Source: Aeromicrobium sp. Sec7.5 (GTDB taxonomy: Bacteria > Actinomycetota > Actinomycetes > Propionibacteriales > Nocardioidaceae). From it: a DNA stretch of 64,000 bases. Below, in pieces: positions 9,072 to 19,147 of the stretch (the first letter of the stretch is position 1; the number at the start of each line of letters is the position of its first letter). A model generated the notes under the pieces. It was given only the letters and a program-made list of their open reading frames with translations, was not told the origin of the DNA and ran no database searches. Both the position numbers and the translations under genes were made by a program. Location of the stretch: assembly GCF_036867135.1 (NCBI RefSeq), contig NZ_JBAJIJ010000001.1, positions 124,001-188,000 on the forward strand, read 5' to 3'.

Positions 9072-10199
9072 TCAGGCGTGGATCCGCGCGGCGAGGCGAG
9101 CGAGTCCCGCCGCGTGCTCACCGGCCCGTCCGGGAAGGTCCCCCGCGTCGCCCGCGTCCACGGGCGCGTCGCCGATGCCGATGACGGGCCACCCGGAGCC
9201 GGCCGCGGTGACGGCCCGGTGCTTGACGTCGTAATAGCCGTCGGACACCGAGATCGCGACCCCGCTCGCGCCGACCGCCGCGGCCAGGAGGTGCGGGTGG
9301 TAGCGCGTCGTGATCCAGCGCTGTCCGCGACGGGCCGGCAGGCCGTGCGTCACGACCTCGCCGAAGGAGTGGAACCGATGGTCGCCGAACCGCTCCTCGA
9401 GCGCGGCGCGCACGTGCCCGTCGACCGGGGGATTCGCCTCGACCACGGCGAAGTCGTCCGCGCCGACACCCCACGCGTCGAGGAGATCGCCGACGGTGCT
9501 CGCGAGCTCGTCCAGGCGGTCGTGACCGTCGCCCTGGGCGATCACCATGACGTCTGCGGTGCCCGCCCGCTGGTCGAGGTGCTGCTCGACGCCGCCGAGC
9601 CACACGTCGTCCGCGCCGACCTCGGCCGTGGGCAGGAGCAGCGCGGACTCGGGGTCGCGGACCGTCGCCACCTCGAGGCGGGGTCCGAGGGTGGCGTAGA
9701 GCTCGGGCAGCTCGGTGAAGCCGGGGGTCAGGCCCGCGCCACTGATCGCGAGGCGTGCCGGGGTGTGCTCGCCCATCCAGCTCATCGCCGCGAGGACCGA
9801 GGCGGGGTGCGGGCGCTGGGCGTTCACGAAGCCGCCGCCGACGAGGTGGACGACGTCGGCGGAGCGGAGAGCCTCGATCCCGGCCAGCCAGCGCGGCGCG
9901 CGCCACGGCTCGGTCAGGACCTGGTCGACGTGGGCGACGACCGAGCCGGCACTGGTCGGGTCGGCGTCGAGACCGAGGCGGTGCACCGTGTCGACGACCA
10001 CCAGGTGCGGGTGCTCGCCGTGCAGCAGCGCGGCGGCGCCGGCGGGGTTGGGCACGTCGAGCCAGACCTCGTCGCGCGGGCGATGCTTCGCGAGCCAGCG
10101 CAACCAGCCGCGGGTGATCGCCTCGTCGCCGAAGTTGGGGTGCCCGGCCACGCCGATCAGATAGGTACGGCGACCTCGTCGCCCGCGCGCGCGGAGCAT
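9072..10199 (-). CDS. Polysaccharide pyruvyltransferase family protein
   Basis: Predicted to transfer pyruvate from PEP onto a sugar of a surface glycan, forming a ketal. It is 375 aa. The N-terminal YLIGVAGHPNFGDEAI, the LVGGGFVNAQRP stretch and the late RWITTRYHPHLLAAA segment are family signatures. It is first in a two-gene operon with the GlfT2-like enzyme. The CsaB branch of this family makes the pyruvylated polymer bound by SLH domains, and SLH proteins flank this operon on both sides. That makes a CsaB-like role likely but unproven. Confidence 0.87.
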   Translation of the reverse strand: MLRARGRRGRRTYLIGVAGHPNFGDEAITRGWLRWLAKHRPRDEVWLDVPNPAGAAALLHGEHPHLVVVDTVHRLGLDADPTSAGSVVAHVDQVLTEPWRAPRWLAGIEALRSADVVHLVGGGFVNAQRPHPASVLAAMSWMGEHTPARLAISGAGLTPGFTELPELYATLGPRLEVATVRDPESALLLPTAEVGADDVWLGGVEQHLDQRAGTADVMVIAQGDGHDRLDELASTVGDLLDAWGVGADDFAVVEANPPVDGHVRAALEERFGDHRFHSFGEVVTHGLPARRGQRWITTRYHPHLLAAAVGASGVAISVSDGYYDVKHRAVTAAGSGWPVIGIGDAPVDAGDAGDLPGRAGEHAAGLARLAARIHA

Positions 10200-10295
10200 G
10201 GACGGAGCGTATCGGTCAGTTTTGCCATGGTCGGGTCATCCCTCAACCTCGGAAGATCTCCGGACGCCGCGCTCCCCCAGTGATTCGATCGGGTC

Positions 10296-12188
10296 ATGTC
10301 CGTCCTCCGCGCCGTTCTGGCCCCCGCAGTGCTCGCCATGGTCGCCACGGTCGCGATCCCCACGGCGGCCCGTGCCGACTTCACCGACGTCCCGCCTCAG
10401 CACGTGTTCGCGGCGGAGATCGAGTGGTTGGCCGAGCAGGGCATCACCACGGGCTACCCGAACGGCAACGGCACCACGCGGTTCGAGCCCGGCGCACCGG
10501 TGCTGCGCGAACAGATGGCGGCCTTCCTCTACCGGTACGCGAATGCGACGGCGACCGAGACCTCCTGCGGCTTGGTGGACGTACCGGCGAACCACGCATT
10601 CGCGAAGCAGATCTGCTGGCTCATCGGCACCGGAGTCTCCACGGGATACGCGACCCAGGTCGGGACCGAGTTCCGTGGCTCGCAGCCGGTGCTGCGGGAG
10701 CAGATGGCGGCGTTCCTCGACCGGCTGGCCGAGGTCGAGTCGTCATTGTCGACCCCGGGCACGGCCCCCTTCCTGGACGTGCCGACCGGCCACACCTTCG
10801 CCAAGCAGATCGCGTGGCTCGCCACGACTGGCGTCACGACGGGATACGCGACCCCGGGAGGCACCGAGTTCCGTGGCTCGCAGCCGGTGCTGCGGGAGCA
10901 GATGGCAGCGTTCCTGCACCGGTACGACGGTTTCGTCGGCTGGACGGTCGACGCCGCGCTCGACCTCGTGTCGATCTCGGCCGCCTCGACCTCCGGCGGC
11001 AACCAGGCGTCGCTCGGCCCGGCCACGTCGGCCGACGGCCGCTACGTGGTGTTCTCGACGCTTTCGAGCAACCTCGTCGACAGTGACAACAACGGCACCT
11101 TGGACGTCTTCTGGCGGGACACGGTGACAGGCCAGATGAAGCTGGTCTCCCGAGCGGCCTCCGAGACGGGCGTCCTGGGCAACGGGGCTTCGACCGTCCC
11201 GGACGTCTCCGACGACGGCCGCTACGTGACCTTCGAGTCCTTGGCGAACAACCTGGTGCCGGGTGACACCAACTCCACCGGCGACATCTTCCGACGCGAC
11301 ATGACCACGGGGGCCATCACGATCGAGTCGCGCAGCTCGGCCGCCGTCCTGGCGAACGGCGCGTCGCAGCAGGCGAGCATGTCGGCGGACGGTCGGTACG
11401 TCACCTTCATCAGCTACTCCGACAACCTGGCCGCCGGGGACACCACCGCGGCGCCCGACGTCTTCGTGCGTGACATTGCCAACGGTCAGACGATCCGGGT
11501 CGGGCTCGGGCCTGGTGGCGCGAACCCGAACAGCTCGGCCCTGTCGCCGACGATCTCGGCCGACGGTCGTCTTGTGGCGTTCCAGTCGAGTGCGACCAAT
11601 CTCGTGGTCGGAGACGACAACGGCCAGTTCGACGTGTTCCGCTGGAACCGCGACACCGGGATCACGACGCTGATCTCCGACGACCCGTTCGACAACGGCA
11701 GACACAGCGTGTCGTCGCGACCGCGCATCTCCGACGACGGCGAGTTCATCGCGTACCACGCGTTCGACCTCGACACGGCGTCCGAAGGTGTGGACCCGCA
11801 CGGCGATGTGTTCCTCTGGGGCCGTGCCGGCGCGTCGACGACCCTGGTCTCGGCATCTCCGACCGGCGCCCCGGCGAACGGCACCTCCCTCGGCGGTTCC
11901 GTCTCGGCCGACGGCAGGTACGTGTCGTTCAGCTCGGATGCGTCGAACCTGGTCGTGGGCGACATCGGTGGCCAGGCGGACGTCTTCCTGTACGACCGGT
12001 TGACCCGGGTCACGACCCTCGTGTCGGCTAACGGCTCGAAGGTCGGCGGCAACGCCGAGTCGGTCACCGGGGTCGTGAGCCCGGACGGCGACCGGGTCGT
12101 GTTCCAGAGCGCGTCCACCAACTTCGTGCTGCTCGGCACCTTCGCGACCTATCAGATCTACCAGTGGCGTCGCGAGGGCGACGGCTGA
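10296..12188 (+). CDS. Secreted protein with three SLH repeats and a PD40/TolB-like beta-propeller
   Basis: Predicted surface protein of 630 aa. A signal peptide ends at PTAARA-DF (cleavage after residue 27). Three SLH repeats follow (about 28-87, 90-150, 158-218), each with TDVP/LDVP, TGY and VLREQMAAFL. The rest (about 225-625) is a propeller built from repeats such as SADGRYVVFST and SADGRYVSFSSDASNLV followed by DVFLYDRLT. No catalytic residues are evident, so it may bind a ligand or be structural. The ATG at 10296 has only a weak ribosome site. It is divergent from the pyruvyltransferase operon. Confidence 0.85.
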   Translation: MSVLRAVLAPAVLAMVATVAIPTAARADFTDVPPQHVFAAEIEWLAEQGITTGYPNGNGTTRFEPGAPVLREQMAAFLYRYANATATETSCGLVDVPANHAFAKQICWLIGTGVSTGYATQVGTEFRGSQPVLREQMAAFLDRLAEVESSLSTPGTAPFLDVPTGHTFAKQIAWLATTGVTTGYATPGGTEFRGSQPVLREQMAAFLHRYDGFVGWTVDAALDLVSISAASTSGGNQASLGPATSADGRYVVFSTLSSNLVDSDNNGTLDVFWRDTVTGQMKLVSRAASETGVLGNGASTVPDVSDDGRYVTFESLANNLVPGDTNSTGDIFRRDMTTGAITIESRSSAAVLANGASQQASMSADGRYVTFISYSDNLAAGDTTAAPDVFVRDIANGQTIRVGLGPGGANPNSSALSPTISADGRLVAFQSSATNLVVGDDNGQFDVFRWNRDTGITTLISDDPFDNGRHSVSSRPRISDDGEFIAYHAFDLDTASEGVDPHGDVFLWGRAGASTTLVSASPTGAPANGTSLGGSVSADGRYVSFSSDASNLVVGDIGGQADVFLYDRLTRVTTLVSANGSKVGGNAESVTGVVSPDGDRVVFQSASTNFVLLGTFATYQIYQWRREGDG

Positions 12189-12301
12189 CCAGGAGCCTGC
12201 CTGCCTGCGGGCCGACACCCGAGCCCCCGGTGGGGCACGAATGGCGCAGGACTCGGCCACCGGTTCACGTCCGTGACACACCGGGCGCCTACGCTCGTCG
12301 G

Positions 12302-13012
12302 GTGGACTGGAACGAGTACGACGCTGCCCTCTTCGACCTCGACGGCGTGATCACGCCGACCGCCGAGGTGCACATGCGTGCGTGGTCGAAGATGTTCAAC
12401 GACTTCCTGGTCGCCCAGCGGGTCGACGAGCGCTACACCGACGCCGACTACCACCGTTACGTCGACGGCAAGCCCCGCTACGACGGCGTGCGCTCGTTCC
12501 TGGAGTCGCGCGGCATCACGTTGCCCGAGGGCACGCGCGACGACCCGTCCGACGCCGAGACGGTCAGCGGGCTCGGCAACCGCAAGAACGACGTCTTCAT
12601 GCAGGTGCTGCACGACGAGGGCGTCCAGGCCTACCCCGGTTCGCTGCGCCTGGTGGAGGCGCTCACCGCCGCGGGGGTCCGCCGCGCGATCGTGTCGAGC
12701 TCCCGCAACGCTCCGGCCGTGCTCGAGGCGGCCGGCATCACCGACCGCTTCGAGCTGATCGTCCACGGCGGTGTCGCCGCCGAGGTGGGTCTCGCGGGCA
12801 AGCCGGCTCCCGACACCTACGAGTACGCCGCCGACCAGCTCGGCGTGGCGCACGGCAAGGCCGTCGTGCTCGAGGACGCCCTGTCGGGCGTCGAGGCGGG
12901 TGCGGCCGGTGATTTCGGTCTCGTCGTGGGCGTGAACCGTGGCGCCGGCGCCGACGCACTGCGCGAGCATGGAGCCGACATCGTCGTCGACGACCTGGAA
13001 GAGCTGCTCTGA
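12302..13012 (+). CDS. HAD-superfamily hydrolase, beta-phosphoglucomutase type
   Basis: Likely interconverts beta-glucose 1-phosphate and glucose 6-phosphate. The GTG at 12302 gives 236 aa, and the frame extends further upstream only by running into the previous gene. FDLDGVIT carries the nucleophile and general acid aspartates (D12, D14). VSSSRNAP is the second HAD motif, and KPAPDTY with VLEDALSGVEAG forms motifs III and IV. Its stop overlaps the start of a GH65 phosphorylase by one base. This is the standard pairing in which the phosphorylase releases beta-glucose 1-phosphate for this enzyme. Confidence 0.9.
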   Translation: MDWNEYDAALFDLDGVITPTAEVHMRAWSKMFNDFLVAQRVDERYTDADYHRYVDGKPRYDGVRSFLESRGITLPEGTRDDPSDAETVSGLGNRKNDVFMQVLHDEGVQAYPGSLRLVEALTAAGVRRAIVSSSRNAPAVLEAAGITDRFELIVHGGVAAEVGLAGKPAPDTYEYAADQLGVAHGKAVVLEDALSGVEAGAAGDFGLVVGVNRGAGADALREHGADIVVDDLEELL

Positions 13013-15495
13013 TGAGCCCATCGCACGAGGCACCGCCGGTGCACGAGTACCTCGACCGCACCCGTTTCCCCGTCGACGAGTGGCGGCTCGTCGAGCAGCG
13101 CTACGACGCCAGTGACCTGGGCGTCACCGAGACCCTCTTCGCGGTCGGCAACGGCTACCTCGGCCTGCGCGGCAACGTCGAGGAGGGACGCGACTCGCAC
13201 GCCCACGGCACCTTCCTGAACGGCTTCCACGAGACGTGGCCCATCCGCCACGCGGAGGAGGCTTTCGGCTTCGCCCGGGTCGGGCAGACCATCGTGAACG
13301 CCCCCGACGCCAAGGTCATCCGCCTGTACGTCGACGACGAGCCGCTGCTCCTGCCGATCGCCGACATCCTCGAGTACGAGCGGGCCATCGACTTCCGCGA
13401 AGGCGTCCTGCGTCGCGAGATCGTGTGGCGCAGCCCGTCGGGCAAGCGGGTGCGCATCCGCTCGACCCGCATGGTCTCGTTCCACCAGCGCCACCTGGCC
13501 GTCATGACCTTCGAGGTCACGATGCTCGACGCCGCGGCCCCGGTCGCGATCAGCTCGCAGATCCTCAACCGCCAGGACGGCGAGGACGAGTACCACGTCC
13601 GTTCCAAGTCGATGGGCGAAGGCGTCGACCCGCGCAAGGCCGAGGCGCTCGAGCGCCGCGTGCTCGATCCCCAGCACAGCCGCGGCAGCATCGAGGACGG
13701 ACGCGTCGAGCTCGGCTTCCGCACCCACGACAGCGGCATGACGCTCGGCGTCGCGGCCGACCACCGCCTCGAGACCGCCAACCCGTCCACGACCCAGATC
13801 ACGGTCGAGGACGACCTCGCCAAGATGACGTTCCGGGTCGACGCGCAGCCCGGCGAGCCCATCACCCTCACCAAGGTCGTGGCGTACCACACCTCGCGCG
13901 GGGTCCCCGTGCGCGAGCTGATCGACCGCTGCCGGCGCACGCTCGACCGGGTCCGACAGGACGGTCTGGAGCAGCAGCACCTCGACCAGCGCACGTGGCT
14001 CGACGACTTCTGGGCACGGTCCGACGTCGAGGTGCCGGGCCAGCCCGAGGTCCAGCAGGCCGTGCGCTGGAACCTGTTCCAGGTGCTCCAGGCCTCGGCC
14101 CGCGCCGAGGGCAACGGCATCCCCGCGAAGGGCGTGACGGGCTCGGGCTACAGCGGTCACTACTTCTGGGACACCGAGATCTACGCGCTCCCGTTCCTCA
14201 CGTACACGACTCCGCAGATCGCCCGATCCGCGCTCCGCTTCCGCTACACGCTGCTCGACTCCGCCCGCAAGCGGGCCCACGAGCTGGCCCAGCAGGGCGC
14301 GCTCTACGCCTGGCGCACGATCAACGGCGAGGAGGCCTCGGCCTACTACGCGGCCGGCACGGCGCAGTACCACATCGACGCCGACATCTCGTTCGCCCTG
14401 AACAAGTACGTGCGGGCCACGGGCGACACCGACTTCCTGATCCGCGAGGGCATCGACATCCTCGTCGAGACGGCCCGGATGTTCGTCGACCTCGGTTTCT
14501 GGCGCTCCGAGGAGGACGGCTCGTTCCACATCCACGGCGTCACGGGCCCCGACGAGTACACGACCGTCGTCAACGACAACCTGTTCACCAACGTCATGGC
14601 GCGCTTCAACCTCGCGAGCGCGGCGGCCTCGGTCCGCGAGCTCGCCGAGCGCGACGGACTCGAGTACGAGCAGGTCGTCCGCCGGCTCGACCTCACCGAC
14701 GACGAGGTCGCGTCGTGGGAGCAGGCCGCCATCGACATGGCGATCCCGTTCGACGAGCACCTCGGCATCCACCCGCAGGACTTCCACTTCCTCGACCGGG
14801 AGGTGTGGGACCTCGACAACACCCCGCTCGACAAGCGGCCCCTGCTGCTGAACTACCACCCGCTCGTGATCTACCGCTTCCAGGTGCTCAAGCAGGCCGA
14901 TGTCGTGCTCGCGCTGTTCCTGCAGGGCGACCAGTTCACGCCCGAGCAGAAGCGCGCCGACTTCGAGTACTACGACCCGATCACCACCGGCGACTCCACG
15001 CTGTCGGCCGTCGTGCAGTCGATCATCGCGGCCGAGGTGGGGTACGCCGACCTCGCGTACCGCTACTTCCTGTCGGCGCTCTACGTCGACCTCGCCGATC
15101 GTCACGCCAACACCTCCGACGGCGTACACGTCGCGTCCACGGGTGGCGTGTGGAGCGCCCTGGCCTCCGGGTTCGGTGGCTTCCGCGACCACGGTGGCGA
15201 GTTCACGATCGATCCTCGCCTGCCCGAGAGCTGGCACGAGCTCACCTACCGCGTCACCCTGCGGGGCACGCGGGTCCGGGTCACGGTGCGGGACACCGAG
15301 GTCGAGCTCACGGTCGAGGACGGCGACTCCGCCGCCCTGTCGGTGCGCGGCGAGGCGGTCACGGTCCAGAAGGGTTCGCCCGTCACGGTCCCCCTCGCCG
15401 ACCAGGGTCCGCGTCTCGCGGGTCAGCCCCGGCCGGTGCCGGGGCGTCAGCGCGGCGACGGCTCGGTCATCACGGCCACGGTGCCCGGCATCTGA
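13012..15495 (+). CDS. Glycoside hydrolase family 65 disaccharide phosphorylase
   Basis: Inverting phosphorylase of an alpha-linked disaccharide (maltose, trehalose, kojibiose or nigerose). It is 827 aa, the usual length. The N-terminal beta-sandwich begins with ETLFAVGNGYLGLRGN. The alpha/alpha barrel has GYSGHYFWDTEIYALPF and the catalytic acid in GVTGPDEYTT (Glu near residue 515), followed by KQADVVLALFL. The C-terminal part TLSAVVQSIIAAEVGY is typical. It overlaps the beta-phosphoglucomutase gene by one base. The exact disaccharide cannot be assigned by eye. Confidence 0.92.
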   Translation: MSPSHEAPPVHEYLDRTRFPVDEWRLVEQRYDASDLGVTETLFAVGNGYLGLRGNVEEGRDSHAHGTFLNGFHETWPIRHAEEAFGFARVGQTIVNAPDAKVIRLYVDDEPLLLPIADILEYERAIDFREGVLRREIVWRSPSGKRVRIRSTRMVSFHQRHLAVMTFEVTMLDAAAPVAISSQILNRQDGEDEYHVRSKSMGEGVDPRKAEALERRVLDPQHSRGSIEDGRVELGFRTHDSGMTLGVAADHRLETANPSTTQITVEDDLAKMTFRVDAQPGEPITLTKVVAYHTSRGVPVRELIDRCRRTLDRVRQDGLEQQHLDQRTWLDDFWARSDVEVPGQPEVQQAVRWNLFQVLQASARAEGNGIPAKGVTGSGYSGHYFWDTEIYALPFLTYTTPQIARSALRFRYTLLDSARKRAHELAQQGALYAWRTINGEEASAYYAAGTAQYHIDADISFALNKYVRATGDTDFLIREGIDILVETARMFVDLGFWRSEEDGSFHIHGVTGPDEYTTVVNDNLFTNVMARFNLASAAASVRELAERDGLEYEQVVRRLDLTDDEVASWEQAAIDMAIPFDEHLGIHPQDFHFLDREVWDLDNTPLDKRPLLLNYHPLVIYRFQVLKQADVVLALFLQGDQFTPEQKRADFEYYDPITTGDSTLSAVVQSIIAAEVGYADLAYRYFLSALYVDLADRHANTSDGVHVASTGGVWSALASGFGGFRDHGGEFTIDPRLPESWHELTYRVTLRGTRVRVTVRDTEVELTVEDGDSAALSVRGEAVTVQKGSPVTVPLADQGPRLAGQPRPVPGRQRGDGSVITATVPGI

Positions 15496-15566
15496 CGCTT
15501 CCGCGATTCGCCGGAATCTCAGGCGAAACGTCGGACAGGCCGCGCCACGTCGGACACAATCGGGGC

Positions 15567-15953
15567 ATGTTCACGGTGGCCTGGCGCTTGGCCGACGGGA
15601 CAGCCGGTGACGTCGAGATGCGCGGCCGCGACCGCTTCAGCTTCGGCCGCCACGGCTGCACCGTCGAGCTCGACCGGCCCGGACTCAGCCGGGAGGCGCT
15701 GATCGTCCGCGACACCGCCCCGGGACCGGTGGTCTTCCGCGGCCAGCGCGACAACGGCGCGTTCGTCGCTCTCGTGACGCTGCTGGGCCAGCGTCGGTGG
15801 CTCGCGGAGGGCACTGCCGCCAACCTCACGGCCGAGGCGAACCGCGTCGAGCTGCACCTCGGCGGCGAGGTCGTGTTCACCGCTGACGTCAGCTTCGGCA
15901 TCCGGCCGCGCACCTTCGATCGGCTCCTGCCCGACGTCACGCCGAGCGCCTGA
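15567..15953 (+). CDS. Small protein with a possible FHA-like segment
   Basis: 128-aa protein with no firm family. The part from residue 23, RFSFGRHGC then LDRPGLSREALIV and GPVVFRGQRDNGAFV, resembles the phosphothreonine-binding FHA pattern (FGR, LSRxHxxI, NG), but the usual His is replaced by Glu (SREAL). The remainder is beta-rich with no membrane segment. The ATG at 15567 follows CGGGGC. It lies alone between GH65 and a strong terminator palindrome. Treat the FHA assignment as tentative. Confidence 0.6.
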   Translation: MFTVAWRLADGTAGDVEMRGRDRFSFGRHGCTVELDRPGLSREALIVRDTAPGPVVFRGQRDNGAFVALVTLLGQRRWLAEGTAANLTAEANRVELHLGGEVVFTADVSFGIRPRTFDRLLPDVTPSA

Positions 15954-15971
15954 CATCGCACTGCGGACCTC

Positions 15972-16025
15972 GGGCGGTGAGTGTTCCACCACCTGAGGGG
16001 GTGGGCGGTGGAAGACTCACCGCCC
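15972..16025. terminator. Bidirectional terminator hairpin
   Basis: Arms GGCGGTGAGTGTTCCACC (15973-15990) and GGTGGAAGACTCACCGCC (16007-16024) pair with one mismatch across a 16-nt loop, and one more G:C pair extends the stem. It lies between convergent genes ending at 15953 and 16049. There is no T-tract, as is common in actinobacteria. Confidence 0.75.
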
Positions 16026-16048
16026 CCACCAGGGAGGGCTGAGACGGC

Positions 16049-17659
16049 TCAGGAGCCGGAGGACGGCACGACCGGCACCCGCACCAGCACGACGCCGGGA
16101 CGGACCTCGGCGGTGATCTCGGTGCCCTCGCCGACCGGGTCGCCGTCGAGCTGCATCGGCGTCGACGACCCCGCGATGATGTGCACCGTGCGCCCGGTGA
16201 AGCGGGCGAAGCGGTCGGTGTTGCGCTTGCGCCGGGTGACGACCTTCCAGGCGATGCCCAGCCAGCCGAGGAACCGCCGGGGCGCGAGCACGACGACGTC
16301 GAGCTCGCCGTCGTCGATCAGCGCCTCCGGCAGCAGCGGGATGCCCGCCTGCAGGAAGCCGACGTTGCCGATCACGACGGTCCGGGCACGCATCTTGACC
16401 GGCTCGGCGTCGTCGACCGTGATGGTGACCTTCATGCCCGGGAAGCGCAGCGCCTTGATGCCGGACACGAAGTACGCGAGGTAGCCCACGCGCTTCTTCA
16501 GGTCGTCGTCGACACCCGTCATGATCATGGCGTCCATGCCGAGCCCGGCCATGACGAGGAACGACGTGTCGACGCCGGAGTCGGTGCGGTAGCGCGCGAG
16601 GTCGATCGCCTTGTCCTGACCGCCGAACGCGACGTCGAGCGCGTCGCGCCAGTTGAGCGGGATGCCGAGGTTGCGCGCGAGCAGGTTGCCGGTGCCGTGC
16701 GGGATGACGCCGATCGCGACGCCCGTGCGGGCCGCCTCCTCGCACACCGCGCGAACGGTGCCGTCGCCGCCGGCGGCGATGATGAGGTCGACGCCCGAGG
16801 ACAGCGCCAGCAAGGTCTGGCCATAGCCAGGGTCCTCCACGGTAGTCTCGAACCAGAGCGGCTCGCTCCACCCGTGCGTCGTGGCCACCGCGCGCACACG
16901 CGCCTTGAACGCCTCGATCTCGCCGACCTTGGACGGGTTGAGGATCACGGCCGCCTGGCGCGCTCCGGTGCCGGTGATCATCGCGAGCTCCGACGGCAGG
17001 CGGGTCGCGTCGGTCGCGATCAGGAGCCACAGGGCCAACGTGGCGCCGGCGCCGAACGCCAGACCGGCGACGACGTCGGTCGGGTAGTGGACGCCGAGGA
17101 AGACGCGGCTGGCGGCCACGGCGACGGCGAGGACCGACCAGGTCGTGATCAGGAGACGGCGCTTCAGTCCGCGGCCGGTGGTGACGATGGTCAGCAGGGT
17201 CGCGATGACGAGCAGCAGACCGGCGCCGGCAGCGTGACCCGAGGGGAACGACCACCCGCCGATGTCGTGCAGCATGCCGAGGGAGCGGGGACGCGGACGC
17301 TCGACCAGCGCCTTGAGGGCGTGGTTGCCCAGCAGCACCACGAGGCCGCTCGTGGCGATCCAGGTGGTGATGCGCCACTCGCGCCGCCACACGGCCCAGG
17401 CGACGAACGCGATGACGAGGCCGATGACCGGGGCCAGGGCGAACGCCTCGGCGAGGGCCTCGCAGACGCGCAGGAGCCAGGTCGTGTCGGCCGTCAGGGC
17501 GACCGCGTCGTCGGACACCGAGCGGTCGAAGTCACCGAAGGGATCCCAGCCGGATCCGACCTCGACGGTCAGCAGCACCAGGAGCAGGCCCAGGCATCCG
17601 AGCACGATCGAGAGGACCCCTCGCCGGCTCGGCTCGGCTCGACGCAGGTCGACCGACAC
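16049..17659 (-). CDS. PAP2 phosphatase - diacylglycerol kinase fusion protein
   Basis: Membrane protein of 536 aa joining two lipid-metabolism domains. The N-terminal half has about six membrane segments and the three PAP2 motifs [17 protein letters not shown] and [12 protein letters not shown]. The C-terminal half (from about residue 240) is a DAGK/sphingosine-kinase-like catalytic domain with AAGGDGTVR (near 295-300) and [16 protein letters not shown]. Substrates are likely phosphatidic acid or prenyl phosphates and diacylglycerol-like lipids. It is convergent with the FHA-like gene across a strong terminator. It could catalyse a phosphorylation/dephosphorylation cycle; this is inference. 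Confidence 0.9.
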   Translation of the reverse strand: MSVDLRRAEPSRRGVLSIVLGCLGLLLVLLTVEVGSGWDPFGDFDRSVSDDAVALTADTTWLLRVCEALAEAFALAPVIGLVIAFVAWAVWRREWRITTWIATSGLVVLLGNHALKALVERPRPRSLGMLHDIGGWSFPSGHAAGAGLLLVIATLLTIVTTGRGLKRRLLITTWSVLAVAVAASRVFLGVHYPTDVVAGLAFGAGATLALWLLIATDATRLPSELAMITGTGARQAAVILNPSKVGEIEAFKARVRAVATTHGWSEPLWFETTVEDPGYGQTLLALSSGVDLIIAAGGDGTVRAVCEEAARTGVAIGVIPHGTGNLLARNLGIPLNWRDALDVAFGGQDKAIDLARYRTDSGVDTSFLVMAGLGMDAMIMTGVDDDLKKRVGYLAYFVSGIKALRFPGMKVTITVDDAEPVKMRARTVVIGNVGFLQAGIPLLPEALIDDGELDVVVLAPRRFLGWLGIAWKVVTRRKRNTDRFARFTGRTVHIIAGSSTPMQLDGDPVGEGTEITAEVRPGVVLVRVPVVPSSGS

Positions 17660-17854
17660 GTGTCCCCTTCCCGTGGCGCGCCCGGTGCGTGCCCGGGCAA
17701 GCGTACGTGGCGTGGCTCCTGCCTCGCCACATCAGCGGTTCGCCCCTCACCGCTGCGGGGCCGCGCCCGGTCGCTCGAGCCTCGCTGGGGCCGGCCCGTG
17801 GTGGCGGCCGGTGGTGACCGAAGTCCTTGCCCGTTCGCCCGATACCCTGACGGA

Positions 17855-19147
17855 GTGATCGATCCCCGCCTCCTCCGTGACGATCCCGAGGCCGTGCGCA
17901 CGTCGCTGCGCCGCCGCGGCGAGTCGCCCGACAAGGTCGACGCCCTCGTGGCCGCCGACGCCGCTCGCCGCTCCTCGATCGCCGAGTTCGAAGCGCTGCG
18001 CGCCGAGCAGAAGCAGATCGGTCGCCAGGTGGCCCAGGCCTCGGGCGAGGAGAAGACGGCCCTGCTCGAACGCACCAAGGCGCTCAGCACGCAGGTCAAG
18101 GAGGCCGACGCCCAGCAGGGCCGGGCCGCCGAGGAGTTCGACGGACTCCTGCGGTCGCTGCCCAACCTCGTCGCGCCCGAGGCGCCCGAGGGTGGTGAGG
18201 AGGACTTCACGGTCCTCGACGTCGTCGGCACGCCGCGCGACTTCGTGGCCGAGGGATTCGAGCCACGCGACCACCTGGAGATCGGCCAGCTGCTCGGAGC
18301 GATCGACATCGAGCGCGGCGCCAAGGTCTCCGGCTCGCGCTTCTACTACCTCACGGGCGTCGGCGCGATGCTCGAGCTGGCACTCGTGCAGCTCGCGATG
18401 ACGACGGCCCAGACGTGGGGCTTCACGCCGATGATCCCGCCGGCCCTGGTCCGGTCGCGCGCCATGGAGGGCACGGGCTTCCTCGGCCAGGCCGCCGACG
18501 ACGTCTACCACCTCGAGAAGGACGACCTCTACCTCGTGGGCACCTCGGAGGTGCCGCTCGCGGCGTACCACTCCGACGAGATCCTCGACGGGGCGTCGCT
18601 GCCGCGCCGGTACGCGGCCTTCAGTCCCTGCTACCGCCGCGAGGCGGGGTCGCACGGCAAGGACACGCGCGGCATCTTCCGCGTGCACTGGTTCGACAAG
18701 GTCGAGATGTTCACGTACACGACGCTCGAGGAGTCGTACGCCGAGCACGAGCGGCTCCTGGGCTGGGAGCGCGAGTGGCTCGACGCCCTGGAGCTGCCGT
18801 ACCGGGTGATCGACGTCGCCACGGGTGACCTCGGGTCCTCGGCCATCCGCAAGTTCGACTGCGAGGCGTGGATCCCCACGCAGGAGCGCTACCGCGAGGT
18901 CAGCTCCACCTCGAACTGCACCGAGTACCAGGCCCGGCGCCTCGACATCCGCGTGCGCGGCGCCGCGGCCGACGGCGGGAGCACCACCGGTCCGGCCGCC
19001 ACGCTCAACGGCACGCTCTGCGCCATGACCCGCACGATCGTCGCCCTGTTCGAGAACGGTCAGCAGGCCGACGGCTCGGTCGTCCTGCCGAAGGCCCTGC
19101 ACCCGTTCCTCGGCCCGGTCCTGAAGCCGATCGGGGCGTCAGCGTGA
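17855..19147 (+). CDS. serS: Seryl-tRNA synthetase
   Basis: Charges tRNA-Ser. The GTG at 17855 gives 430 aa and begins [15 protein letters not shown], the conserved N-terminus. A two-helix coiled-coil arm spans about residues 30-100. Class II motifs follow: motif 2 with [20 protein letters not shown] and motif 3 [17 protein letters not shown]. Its GTGA overlap couples it to the HAD gene. Two of the three tRNA genes in the window are tRNA-Ser, 5-6 kb downstream. Confidence 0.97.
   Translation: MIDPRLLRDDPEAVRTSLRRRGESPDKVDALVAADAARRSSIAEFEALRAEQKQIGRQVAQASGEEKTALLERTKALSTQVKEADAQQGRAAEEFDGLLRSLPNLVAPEAPEGGEEDFTVLDVVGTPRDFVAEGFEPRDHLEIGQLLGAIDIERGAKVSGSRFYYLTGVGAMLELALVQLAMTTAQTWGFTPMIPPALVRSRAMEGTGFLGQAADDVYHLEKDDLYLVGTSEVPLAAYHSDEILDGASLPRRYAAFSPCYRREAGSHGKDTRGIFRVHWFDKVEMFTYTTLEESYAEHERLLGWEREWLDALELPYRVIDVATGDLGSSAIRKFDCEAWIPTQERYREVSSTSNCTEYQARRLDIRVRGAAADGGSTTGPAATLNGTLCAMTRTIVALFENGQQADGSVVLPKALHPFLGPVLKPIGASA

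Noticed and set aside
12817..15237. 806-codon open frame opposite the GH65 gene
   Set aside because: Shadow of GC-rich codons; composition is biased and no motif or ribosome site is present.
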